Below are positions 8,041 to 15,867 of a DNA stretch of 64,000 nucleotides, in pieces; the first letter of the stretch is position 1; each line of letters starts with the position of its first letter. The position numbers and the translations under genes are program-made. Source of the stretch: Pusillimonas sp044464525. Lineage in GTDB: Bacteria; Pseudomonadota; Gammaproteobacteria; Burkholderiales; Burkholderiaceae_B. The notes beneath the pieces were generated by a model that was given only the letters and a program-made list of their open reading frames with translations, was not told the DNA's origin and ran no database searches. The stretch is from contig NZ_JBIQLE010000007.1 in assembly GCF_044464525.1 (NCBI RefSeq), positions 1-64,000 of the forward strand, read 5' to 3'.

Positions 8041-9291
8041 CTATATCTCCATTACTTTGCGGTAATATTTGTACATGCCCCGAAGCAGGGTCTCGGAAAT
8101 ATGTGTGTCGGTGTCGGCGACGTCGCGCCCGCCCAGCTCAAGCAGTATTTCCCCGTCTTGGTCGGTGTGCATGTTGTCTTCCACCATGCCGATGATTTCG
8201 CTGTCGTCGCCCGATACGAAGCCGGCGGGGCCGAACAGGTTGGTCTGGGTCAGGCGGCGTTCGGTCATCTCGGGCGTATCTTCGGCGTAGCCGAAGTGGG
8301 TCCAGATGTAGTCGAAATTGCGCGGCCCGCGCGGAATGACCTGGCGCATGGCGATGGAGTTGATCTGCTGCTGGACGATCAGGCTGGGAAAGATGCTGTG
8401 TATGACGGCTGTCGGGCCGCCCCACCAGTGCTCTTCCTCGACGTCCAGGAAGCGTTCGTCGTTAAGCGTCATGTGCTCTCTGAAGCTGGATACGCCCTCG
8501 GTGGCTTCGCCTTTGCCGCCGGTATTGCGCACCGTGACCATGGCCGAGTGGCAATGGTTGTCGTCCATGACGTTTAGCGATTCATTGTCGGCGCGCCATA
8601 GGCCAAAGTTGATGAACCAGGTATGCAGCAGGCCGGGGTGGTAGCAATCTTTGAGGTTTTCGTGGATGAGCTTCCAGTTTCCGGGAACGCGCTGGCGGTT
8701 GTATCCTAGAACAGTCAGTTCACGGCCATCAAATACACGCTCGAAGTACTTCATCATGGTCGGGCCCATGAATTCTTCGAACGAGGGCACGTTGGGGTCG
8801 AAGCTGGCAAAGATGACGCCGTTTTGGTTTACGACCTGCAGTTTCCTTAGCCCGTGCTCGTCGCGCTTGAAGTCTTCCGGCATGCCGCCCTTGCCCTTGA
8901 TTCCCCGCATGTAGGGCACGCCCAGCAGGTTGCCTTTCAGGTCGTAGCTCCACTGGTGATAGGGGCATACGAATACCTTTCGGCTGCCGGTGGCTTCCTT
9001 GCAGAATTGCACCCCGCGATGGGCGCAGCGGTTTTCAACCGCGTTGATGCTGCCGTCGCGGTCGCGTACGATCAGTACGCTGCGCTCGCCGATCCAGGTA
9101 CGCTTGAAATCGCCCGGGTTGGGAATTTCACAGGCGAAGCCCACGTAGCTCCAGTGGGGGCCGTAGAAAAGGCGTTCAAGTTCCCGCTGGTAAATGTCTT
9201 CGTCTGTGTAGAGCCAGAACGGCAGCCTGGAGGTGCCTTCACCTTTCCAGCGGCGTTCCGGGGCAAGGGGCAATGGACGGGGGTCGTTCAT
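8041..9291 (-). CDS. Rieske ring-hydroxylating oxygenase, large (alpha) subunit
   Basis: A 416-residue alpha subunit. The Rieske [2Fe-2S] ligands are C89, H91, C109 and H112 (CAHRG and CPYHQWSYDLKG). The mononuclear iron site is in HENLKDCYHPGLLHTW (Asp and two His). Such enzymes insert O2 into aromatic acids (benzoate, anthranilate or salicylate type). ATG 9291 is chosen because AGGAGACA stands 5 bases upstream; the open frame extends to 9426 but that part shows no family similarity. The gene is divergent from a LysR-type regulator. The substrate class is unresolved. Confidence 0.92.
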   Translation of the reverse strand: MNDPRPLPLAPERRWKGEGTSRLPFWLYTDEDIYQRELERLFYGPHWSYVGFACEIPNPGDFKRTWIGERSVLIVRDRDGSINAVENRCAHRGVQFCKEATGSRKVFVCPYHQWSYDLKGNLLGVPYMRGIKGKGGMPEDFKRDEHGLRKLQVVNQNGVIFASFDPNVPSFEEFMGPTMMKYFERVFDGRELTVLGYNRQRVPGNWKLIHENLKDCYHPGLLHTWFINFGLWRADNESLNVMDDNHCHSAMVTVRNTGGKGEATEGVSSFREHMTLNDERFLDVEEEHWWGGPTAVIHSIFPSLIVQQQINSIAMRQVIPRGPRNFDYIWTHFGYAEDTPEMTERRLTQTNLFGPAGFVSGDDSEIIGMVEDNMHTDQDGEILLELGGRDVADTDTHISETLLRGMYKYYRKVMEI

Positions 9292-9380
9292 TACTTGTCT
9301 CCTGTGGGTCGGGGTGATGCGGTTGTTGCAACCGTTCGATAACAGCTTGAAATATGTTCGGTACCGTCGTGAAAACGGAG

Positions 9381-9402
9381 TACATTCGATACCTTCAATG
9401 TA
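9381..9402. promoter_or_regulatory. Candidate LysR-type operator
   Basis: The inverted repeat TACATT-N10-AATGTA lies between the divergent oxygenase and LysR genes, 90 bases from the oxygenase start and 56 from the regulator start. LysR-type regulators usually bind such dyads next to the genes they control; the assignment is by position and symmetry only. Confidence 0.5.
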
Positions 9403-9457
9403 GAGACGCTGCGCCCGCCTGTCCATGTCACATCAGTAATGTCATGTATATCGAAAA

Positions 9458-10402
9458 ATGAATATTACCGACCTGAATATCAAGTTCCTGCTGGCTTTCG
9501 AGGCCATGATGACCTACCGCAATGTCACTGCGGCGGCCGAATCCATGGGGGTGACCCAGCCCGCGCTAAGCGTCTGCCTGAAGAAGCTGAGAGAACTGCT
9601 GGACGACCCATTATTCGTGCGCACCTCGCACGGCATGGAGCCCACCGTGCTGGCGCAAGAGATCAAAGAACCGATATTGCAGGCGCTTAGCCTGCTGCGC
9701 CAGTCGCTCAACCATACGCACGATTTCGACCCCGGGACGTCGACGCGTACCTTCCATATGGTCATGACCGACATCGGCGCCAGGGTGTTTTTGCCGCCGC
9801 TGCTGAATGAGCTGAGCCGCAGCGCGCCCAACGTCAATCTGAATACCGTGCAACTGCCCGTAAGGGACATGCGCGATGCGCTTGAGTCGGGCGAGATGGA
9901 CCTGGCCCTGGGTTTCATACACGGGCTGTTCGCCGACTGCTATCAGCAGCAGCTGTTCCGCCGCTCGTACGTGTGCATGGTGCGGCGCGATCATCCCGCC
10001 ATAGGCGACGCCATCACGCTCGAGGACTACCTGGCAATGCCGCACGCCGTGGTATCGGCCGCCGGCTCGGGGCACGAAATTATTGAAAGCATTCTGGCCA
10101 AAAAGGGCTATCAGCGCAGGGTGGCGCTGCGCCTGTCGCATTTTCTGGCGATTCCGCTTATTGTGGCCAGCACCGACCTGATCGTGACCATACCCACCAT
10201 GCTGGCTGAGTCGTATCTGTCGGTAAGCCGGTTAAAAATAATCGAGCCGCCCATTGCATTTCCCGAATACACAATCTCGCAGTACTGGCACGGGCGCAGC
10301 CACAACGACCCGGGCCACCGATGGCTGCGCGAGCTGATCTACAAAATGTTCCGGGACAACGAGGCCGGCTTCGAGCCGTCCAGGTTCGAGAACGGGCTAT
10401 AA
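9458..10402 (+). CDS. LysR family transcriptional regulator
   Basis: A 314-residue protein with an N-terminal winged helix-turn-helix (residues about 5-63: FEAMMTYRNVTAAAESMGVT, QPALSVCLKKLRELLDDPLF), followed by a substrate-binding-like sensor domain. NodD/LinR-like members have this SVCLKKLR recognition helix. It is transcribed away from the ring-hydroxylating oxygenase genes and most likely controls them in response to an aromatic substrate or intermediate. The length is normal. Confidence 0.93.
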   Translation: MNITDLNIKFLLAFEAMMTYRNVTAAAESMGVTQPALSVCLKKLRELLDDPLFVRTSHGMEPTVLAQEIKEPILQALSLLRQSLNHTHDFDPGTSTRTFHMVMTDIGARVFLPPLLNELSRSAPNVNLNTVQLPVRDMRDALESGEMDLALGFIHGLFADCYQQQLFRRSYVCMVRRDHPAIGDAITLEDYLAMPHAVVSAAGSGHEIIESILAKKGYQRRVALRLSHFLAIPLIVASTDLIVTIPTMLAESYLSVSRLKIIEPPIAFPEYTISQYWHGRSHNDPGHRWLRELIYKMFRDNEAGFEPSRFENGL

Positions 10403-10408
10403 ACGGAA

Positions 10409-10430
10409 AGGCCGCCATTTGCGGCGGCCT
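10409..10430 (+). terminator. Probable terminator after the LysR gene
   Basis: Perfect 8-bp GC-rich stem AGGCCGCC/GGCGGCCT with a 6-base loop, 6 bases after the LysR stop. The following GGTGGTTAATT is a weak U-tract, so termination efficiency is uncertain. It may also serve the convergent CBS gene. Confidence 0.55.
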
Positions 10431-10481
10431 GGTGGTTAATTGCGGGCTCTCAAAGCTTGATGGCGGAGGCGTTCAGCCCGC

Positions 10482-10886
10482 TTACAGCCCTGCGAAGTAG
10501 CGCAGGATGTCGGTGCGGGTAAGGATGCCGGTAAGCTGTTTTCCGTCTGCAACCGGCAGGCAGCCAATGCCTTTCTCGACCATAAGAAGGGCCGCCTGTT
10601 TCAGTGGCGTGCCTTTTTCTATGGTGACGACGTTCTTGGTCATGATGCTGTCGATTTTGACTTTGTCCAGCAGGTAGACCAGCTCGTGCACCTCGAGGGT
10701 GGTGGCGTCTGATGCCGACGCCTCTTTGAGATCGCGATCGGTGACGATTCCAACCAACCCGCCCGACGCATCCACCACGGGAAGGTGCTTGATCTTGTTC
10801 TCTTTCATGACCCGCACTGCGTGTACAAGCGTGTCGCTTGCAGCGATGGAGACGACTTTGCTGCTCATGGCTTTTTCGATTGTCAT
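10482..10886 (-). CDS. CBS domain pair protein
   Basis: A 134-residue cytoplasmic protein made of two tandem CBS motifs (about residues 7-60 and 75-130), e.g. HLPVVDASGGLVGIVTDRDL and GCLPVADGKQLTGILTRTDI. Stand-alone CBS pairs bind adenine nucleotides and act as energy-responsive regulators of partners that are usually unknown. ATG 10886 is chosen because GAGGG precedes it and family similarity begins there; the frame extends to 10949. It follows the cox operon in the same direction after an 81-base gap. Confidence 0.85.
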   Translation of the reverse strand: MTIEKAMSSKVVSIAASDTLVHAVRVMKENKIKHLPVVDASGGLVGIVTDRDLKEASASDATTLEVHELVYLLDKVKIDSIMTKNVVTIEKGTPLKQAALLMVEKGIGCLPVADGKQLTGILTRTDILRYFAGL

Positions 10887-10967
10887 TTTTTTCCCTCTTA
10901 TGGTCAGGTTAACAACATAGTCTTTAATCCATATTAACCATTTGTGCACGAGGGATATTGATTTTGG

Positions 10968-11444
10968 TCAAGATGGGCAGCGGCGCGCAAACCGATTTAG
11001 CCAAGCCCATGCCTGCATGCCGGCCGCCATTCCCAGCAGCATGATGGCTGTAGTGGCCGCGTCTGTAGGGCGCATCCCCGTATGCAGCCAGAGATAGCTG
11101 CCGAGGTTCATTCCGAGCAGCATCCAAAGGCTGCACGCCAGGCCTGGAAGCAAGCGTTTAGACGCGGCTCCAAGGGCGGATTGCGAGGCCATGGAAAAAC
11201 ATGCACCCATGATGCCGCCAAGAATCATGCCCGCGTGCATGAAAGGCAGGCATAGCCAGTGCAGGCGCACGGTATCCACGAGGCTGATCGTGCCGGCGCC
11301 GGCACACAGGTTGGCCATCAGTACGAAGCCGCCCTGGCCGGCGTCGATCAGGGCGCCAATGAGCATTCCCACGCACGACAGCCGACCAGGATGGGCGCAC
11401 ACAGAAAGAGAATGGGCGCACAGGGAAAGCAGGCCGCCTTTCAT
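10968..11444 (-). CDS. Small integral membrane protein, last gene of the cox operon
   Basis: A 158-residue hydrophobic protein with about four predicted transmembrane segments (around GMLIGALIDAGQGGFVLMAN, HWLCLPFMHAGMILGGIMGA, LACSLWMLLGMNLGSYLWLH and AATTAIMLLGMAAGMQAWAW). I do not recognise the family. Its ATG overlaps the stop of the cytidylyltransferase gene (ATGA), so it is translationally coupled to the CO dehydrogenase operon. A second in-frame ATG at 11366 would give a shorter form without the odd Cys/His-containing N-terminus. A role in anchoring CO dehydrogenase or in metal supply is possible but is only inference from position. Confidence 0.6.
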   Translation of the reverse strand: MKGGLLSLCAHSLSVCAHPGRLSCVGMLIGALIDAGQGGFVLMANLCAGAGTISLVDTVRLHWLCLPFMHAGMILGGIMGACFSMASQSALGAASKRLLPGLACSLWMLLGMNLGSYLWLHTGMRPTDAATTAIMLLGMAAGMQAWAWLNRFARRCPS

Positions 11445-12058
11445 GGGTAGAGGTGCTCTGATTGCGCCAGCCTGCCAAGCAGTTCGGCGTAGTCCTGGGG
11501 TGTATCCAGGTCTTGTACGTAGCCGTCATGATCCACCTCGTGCACATACACGGCATCGGGGTTTTCTTGTACCAGCTTGCGACAGCCCAGCTTGCGGCGG
11601 CCCTGCAATATTTCTTCCAGATGCTTGCTGCTAAAAATAACCGGATTTCCTCGCCGGCCCTTGAAGTAGGGCACCAGTATCGAGCCGTGGGGCCGCTGTT
11701 GGTAGGCGAGCGCCAGGCTCGAATAATCGTTGGGCACTAGCAGTATTTGATCCGCCAGGCACACCATTACAGCGTCGCAGGGCGCAGTCAGCGCCTCCAG
11801 CCCTTTGTTGACGGAAGTCATTTGGCCGTCGCGGTAATCGGGGTTGTATACGATGTTCACCTGCAGGCCGTGCAGCGCCTGTGCCACCAGTTCGTGGTTG
11901 TGGCCCGTAACTACGACCACTTCATGAGCGCCCGATTGAACAATTGCCCTGATGCTGCGGCGCACCACCGGCTCTACCGGAGCAGGAAGAAGCAACTTGT
12001 GGGGCCCATTCATCCGTATCGATTCCCCCGCAGCCAGGGCTACAGCCGAATAAATCAT
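11441..12058 (-). CDS. MocA-like molybdenum cofactor cytidylyltransferase
   Basis: About 205 residues of the MobA/MocA nucleotidyltransferase family: LAAGESIRMNGPHKLLLP (nucleotide-binding signature near the N-terminus), VVVVTGHNH, and GRRGNPVIFSSKHL. MocA adds CMP to molybdopterin to make the MCD cofactor used by xanthine-oxidase-family enzymes, including CO dehydrogenase. Its position between the XdhC-like gene and the membrane gene, with ATGA overlaps on both sides, supports that role. Homologs in cox clusters can also be small nucleotidyltransferases of unproven substrate. ATG 12058 is where similarity starts. Confidence 0.82.
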   Translation of the reverse strand: MIYSAVALAAGESIRMNGPHKLLLPAPVEPVVRRSIRAIVQSGAHEVVVVTGHNHELVAQALHGLQVNIVYNPDYRDGQMTSVNKGLEALTAPCDAVMVCLADQILLVPNDYSSLALAYQQRPHGSILVPYFKGRRGNPVIFSSKHLEEILQGRRKLGCRKLVQENPDAVYVHEVDHDGYVQDLDTPQDYAELLGRLAQSEHLYP

Positions 12059-13146
12059 GTTGCCTCCGGGTTTGGCGCGGGGGCTGTAATGCCCAGATAT
12101 CTTGCGGGGTCCGCTTCGAACTTGATCTTGCACCCATCGCAGCAAAAGTAATGAGCCGAGTTTCCGATGAAGATCGTGTGTAGCGCGGTTGCCGGGTCAA
12201 TGGGGCGCAGGCACACCGGGTTGACGTATGCGGGGGCGGCGCCGCGTATGCCATCGGCCGCATTATGTCGGCCGGTTCGTCGCGCTTCCTGTGTGTCCAT
12301 TGCGGGTACGCCGCTTTGAGGCGCGTCAGCCTGCCGCATATCGTTTTGCTGCGTGTCGGCTTGTCGCGTGTCGTTCTTCTGTACGTCGGTTTGCCCGGTG
12401 TCGTTCTGCGGCATTCCTGCCGCCCTGCGGTGGGCCCGCACCAGCCCGGCAACGGCCGCCAACGCGACTTCTGACGGGCTCTCGGCCAGTATGTCCGGCC
12501 CTGCGGGGCCTTCCAGGTCTGCCAGCCGCGCCTCGGTGATGCCCAGGTATCGCATGGATTCGCGCAATGATTCTGCCTTGCGGGTGCTTGCAATCAGCAA
12601 TACCTTCTTGGCAGCGCTTCTTAGAGCGCGCTCGAGGTTGCCGATGTCATCGTCCCCTTGCGTGGCAACCAGCACGTAGTCGGGGCACAGCGCCTCTTTC
12701 GCCGGATCGCCATGAAGCACGCGCCAGCCGAGCATGGCCACGAACTCTTCGGCGGCCTTTGCCGCCGGGGTCACGCCGGCTATGTACAGCGCCGGCCCAG
12801 GGTTGACCGGCTGGATGAAGAGATCGAGCGCGCCGTTGCTGGCGCACGGCATGGCGTGGTGCTCGGTGCCGGGGTCGCTGATGCCGCCCTCATTGCTGAT
12901 GCGAACGAGCTTTGAGTTTCTGCTTTGCATGGCCTCAAGGCAGCTTCGGACGACAATGTCGCGCGCACAGCCGCCGCCGACCCAGCCGTGCAAGATTCCG
13001 TCGGCGGTCACGATGGCCTGTGCGCCCACATAGGCGGAAGAGGGCGGCGCGGCGCGAACCACTGTTGCCCAGGCGTACGGCTGGTTTCGTTCTGAAAGCT
13101 GCAAGGCCTCGGCAAGCAAGGCCGCATTGAAGGAAGGCGGGTTCAT
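12055..13146 (-). CDS. coxF: XdhC/CoxF-like maturation factor fused to a YHS domain
   Basis: A 363-residue protein. Residues 1-240 match XdhC/CoxF/CoxI proteins, with the conserved HGWVGGGCARDIV segment (Cys60) and a Rossmann-like half. Residues 247-276 are a low-complexity linker of imperfect repeats (QNDTGQTD, QKNDTRQAD, QQNDMRQAD). Residues 308-352 form a YHS metal-binding domain: VNPVCLRPID then HYFCCDGCKIKF (Cys312, 335, 336, 339). XdhC proteins deliver sulfurated Mo cofactor; CoxF is implicated in copper insertion in the CO dehydrogenase Mo-S-Cu centre, so the fused metal domain is striking. ATG 13146 overlaps the coxE stop (ATGA); a TTG at 13152 is less likely. Confidence 0.85.
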   Translation of the reverse strand: MNPPSFNAALLAEALQLSERNQPYAWATVVRAAPPSSAYVGAQAIVTADGILHGWVGGGCARDIVVRSCLEAMQSRNSKLVRISNEGGISDPGTEHHAMPCASNGALDLFIQPVNPGPALYIAGVTPAAKAAEEFVAMLGWRVLHGDPAKEALCPDYVLVATQGDDDIGNLERALRSAAKKVLLIASTRKAESLRESMRYLGITEARLADLEGPAGPDILAESPSEVALAAVAGLVRAHRRAAGMPQNDTGQTDVQKNDTRQADTQQNDMRQADAPQSGVPAMDTQEARRTGRHNAADGIRGAAPAYVNPVCLRPIDPATALHTIFIGNSAHYFCCDGCKIKFEADPARYLGITAPAPNPEAT

Positions 13147-14324
13147 TTGCAAGCCCTCAGTATTTCCGGCAATGCCCTTTCGAGGCCGGCCAGATTGCCG
13201 GCGGGAACCAGGCGGTCGACATAGGGCAGGGCGGCCTGCATGCAGGCCGAGGCGGGTGTGTAGCCCGGGCGGCTTGCCAGAGGGTTGAGCCAGACGATGC
13301 TGCGCGCCCGTCCGTGTATCGTTCTAAGTGCATGGGCGACCCGGTGGGCGGGCGCCGTGTCGTAGCCGTCGCTGGCGATCAGTACGCAGCTTCGGGCGTG
13401 CAGCAGCTTGGGCGCGTAGTCGCGATTGAATTGCTCGAGCGATGCACCGATTTGCGTGCCGCCCGCCCATCCGCTTGACAGCAGATGCAGGCTTTCACGT
13501 ACCCGCGCTGGGTCTGGGTCGCGCAGCGCATGGGTAATGCGGGTAAGCCGTGTATGAAACATGAAGCAGTGCACGTCTTCAAGCAAGGAAGATAAGATTC
13601 TCGCCAGCCTGAGATAGAAGAAGCTATACAGGCTCATCGAGCGGCTGACGTCCAGCAGCAGTATCAGCCGGGGGCGTTGCTTGCGAGGTTCTTTCCATGC
13701 CAGCTTGATGGGCAGGCCGCCGTAGGAAACGCTGCGCCGCACGCTGCGGGCCAGGTCCAGGCGGCGGCCGGCGGTCGATGGCTGTTCGCGTCGTAATTCG
13801 ACCTGCCTGAGCCGTTTCACGAAACGCTGCATCAGTTCGTCCAGCAGGCGCATCGAGTCAGGTTCGTACAGGTGGCGAAAATCAGTACGCTTGAACGCTT
13901 CCTGAGGGCTTGCGCCTTCGAGGCTGGCGCCGCCCTGAGAATCTTGATCTGATCCGCCTGTGGCATCGACCGGCATGCCTTCACTGTCGTCTCCGGCGGC
14001 GGTCTGGCTGGTGTCCAGCTTGCCCCCGCCCGAAGCGCGGATTTCCGTACGACGCCGATGTGTGCCGGGCATGAACCAGTGGTCGAATAATTCGTTGAAG
14101 CGCTGCCATTCTTCGGCCCGCCCGCACAGGCTGGAACGCAAGGCCCAGCGTGTCACCTCGGCATCGAGTTGCCCGGCGAACTGTATTGACTGCAAGGCGG
14201 TAGAGGCGTTGGCGTGCTTGAAACCATTGGCGCGCAGGAAGGCGGCGAAGCCCACGTAGCGGGACTGAAGCTGGGCGCCCAAAGATGCAGATGGCTCTGC
14301 CGGGAAGCTGATGGGTGTCAACAT
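13143..14324 (-). CDS. coxE: CoxE-like VWA domain protein
   Basis: A 393-residue protein with a C-terminal von Willebrand A domain carrying the MIDAS motif LLDVSRSMSLYS (DxSxS) and later CVLIASDGYDT. CoxE pairs with the MoxR-type ATPase CoxD and acts in building the active-site cluster of CO dehydrogenase. The start overlaps the end of coxD by 7 bases and the stop overlaps coxF by ATGA, so the three are coupled. The region around residues 110-140 is acidic and Gly/Ser-rich, probably disordered. The symbol is assigned from operon context with a form I coxL. Confidence 0.85.
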   Translation of the reverse strand: MLTPISFPAEPSASLGAQLQSRYVGFAAFLRANGFKHANASTALQSIQFAGQLDAEVTRWALRSSLCGRAEEWQRFNELFDHWFMPGTHRRRTEIRASGGGKLDTSQTAAGDDSEGMPVDATGGSDQDSQGGASLEGASPQEAFKRTDFRHLYEPDSMRLLDELMQRFVKRLRQVELRREQPSTAGRRLDLARSVRRSVSYGGLPIKLAWKEPRKQRPRLILLLDVSRSMSLYSFFYLRLARILSSLLEDVHCFMFHTRLTRITHALRDPDPARVRESLHLLSSGWAGGTQIGASLEQFNRDYAPKLLHARSCVLIASDGYDTAPAHRVAHALRTIHGRARSIVWLNPLASRPGYTPASACMQAALPYVDRLVPAGNLAGLERALPEILRACK

Positions 14325-15211
14325 GCCGCCACCATCTTCTTCAGTACGGGGGCTGTCAGGCGCGCGCAGTCTTCCTGAGTTTTTATCAGCGCGGAAAGCG
14401 TCTCCATGATTCTTTCCGTGCCGTCTTCGTCCAGGGTGCTGATGTTCAATTGCAGCAAGGCGCTGGTCCAGTCGAGCGTCTCGGCAATACCTGGTTTCTT
14501 GCGAAGATCAAGACCACGCAATGACTGCACGAATTCCACTACCTGCCGCGCAAGCGCCGTGGGCGCGTCGGGTACGCGCGCCTGCACAATGGTGAGCTCT
14601 TTGGCGTAGTCGGGATAGTCGACATAGTGATACAAGCAGCGGCGGCGCAGGGCGTCGGACAGTTCGCGGGTGCCGTTCGAGGTAAGAATGACAAGGGGCC
14701 GGCTACGCGCCTGTATCGTTCCAAGCTCGGGAATGGAAACCTGATAATCGGATAGCAGTTCCAGCAAATACGCTTCGAAGGCCTCATCGGCGCGGTCGAT
14801 TTCGTCAATGAGCAGCACCGCGGCGGGTTCGGCGCTGATCGCTTCAAGTAATGGGCGCTTCAGCAAATAAGTTTCGGAAAATATGTCTTTTTCTTTTTCC
14901 GACGCGCTGCGCTCGTCATCTTCCAGCAGCTTGATCGCCAATAGCTGCCGCTGGTAGTTCCATTCGTAAAGGGTCGAATGGGCGTCCAGGCCTTCGTAGC
15001 ACTGCAAACGTATCAGTCGCGTGTCGCGCGCCAGGGCCATTGCCTTGGCCACATCGGTTTTGCCTACTCCGGCCTCGCCCTCCAGCAGCACCGGCCTCTC
15101 AAGGCCCTTGGCCAGCAAGAGGGTCGCTGCCAGGCTGTTGTCGGCGACGTATCCGTGCCGGCTCAGCTCTTCCTTGAGCGTGGTGATGTCGTTGCGTTGC
15201 TCGAAGGACAT
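14318..15211 (-). CDS. coxD: CoxD-like MoxR family AAA+ ATPase
   Basis: A 297-residue MoxR-type AAA+ protein. Walker A is GEAGVGKT (45-52), Walker B is VLLIDEIDRAD, sensor 1 is in PLVILTSNGTREL, and an arginine-finger region follows in LSDALRRRCLYHYVDYP. CoxD is required for maturation of the Mo-S-Cu centre of CO dehydrogenase, acting on the apoenzyme together with CoxE. The gene sits directly after coxG and before coxE in the same operon. MoxR/VWA pairs also serve other enzymes, so the assignment leans on the neighbouring CO-type coxL. Confidence 0.88.
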   Translation of the reverse strand: MSFEQRNDITTLKEELSRHGYVADNSLAATLLLAKGLERPVLLEGEAGVGKTDVAKAMALARDTRLIRLQCYEGLDAHSTLYEWNYQRQLLAIKLLEDDERSASEKEKDIFSETYLLKRPLLEAISAEPAAVLLIDEIDRADEAFEAYLLELLSDYQVSIPELGTIQARSRPLVILTSNGTRELSDALRRRCLYHYVDYPDYAKELTIVQARVPDAPTALARQVVEFVQSLRGLDLRKKPGIAETLDWTSALLQLNISTLDEDGTERIMETLSALIKTQEDCARLTAPVLKKMVAAC

Positions 15212-15226
15212 GGCCCGCTCCTTGGC

Positions 15227-15853
15227 TTACACGGGCTTGCGTGTAAACAGGTTTCGAAACCAGTCGGCGATGACGGCCCATAGCAGAGATAGGCCGTTAA
15301 GCTGCTGCGGCTCGGCCGCCTTGTTCTCGGAGCCCCCGTTGCCGACGGTATCGGCTGCGGGCGCGGCGCCGCTTGTTCCGCCGTCTGTGCGCTGTGCCTG
15401 CAGCGCTGCGGCTTGCTTGGCGAAGTTGGCGGCAAACTGCTTGAGTATCTGCTCGGAGACCGAGTCCATCATGCGTCCGCCGAATGCCGCCGCCTTGCCG
15501 TTCATGGTGACCGTGCTTTTGCCGAGCAGTTCGCATTGTTCGCCTGCCGCCCGCACCGTAGCCGTCAGGTCCATCGACGCGCCCGAGGTTCCCGAGGTGT
15601 CGGTGCCTTTGCCGACCAGGTGCAGGGTCTGGGTGTCGGCATCAACGTCGACGACTGTGATGTGGCCCTTGAAAGACATCGAGGCCGGGCCCAGGCGAAC
15701 AGATACGGCGCCCTTATAGTTGTTGTCGTCGATGCGTTCGGTGATGCTGGCGCCCGGCATGCATTGGGCGACGCCTTCGATGTCTTGCAGAAATTGCCAG
15801 GCGGTGGCGGCATCGCAAGGCATGGGGTAGATTTTGTCCAGGGTGACTTGCAT
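15227..15853 (-). CDS. coxG: CoxG-like SRPBCC protein
   Basis: A 208-residue protein. Residues 1-145 form the CoxG/SRPBCC fold, with the typical IEGVAQCMPGASITERIDDN and YKGAVSVRLGPASMSFKG. The C-terminal part is a low-complexity linker ending in a hydrophobic, basic tail (LLWAVIADWFRNLFTRKP) that may attach to the membrane. CoxG recruits CO dehydrogenase to the cytoplasmic membrane and, in recent mycobacterial work, passes electrons on via menaquinone. It lies 14 bases after coxL. A second CoxG-like domain occurs fused to the small subunit near 60.7-61.3 kb. Confidence 0.85.
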   Translation of the reverse strand: MQVTLDKIYPMPCDAATAWQFLQDIEGVAQCMPGASITERIDDNNYKGAVSVRLGPASMSFKGHITVVDVDADTQTLHLVGKGTDTSGTSGASMDLTATVRAAGEQCELLGKSTVTMNGKAAAFGGRMMDSVSEQILKQFAANFAKQAAALQAQRTDGGTSGAAPAADTVGNGGSENKAAEPQQLNGLSLLWAVIADWFRNLFTRKPV

Positions 15854-15867
15854 GTGGTCTCGTCAGG

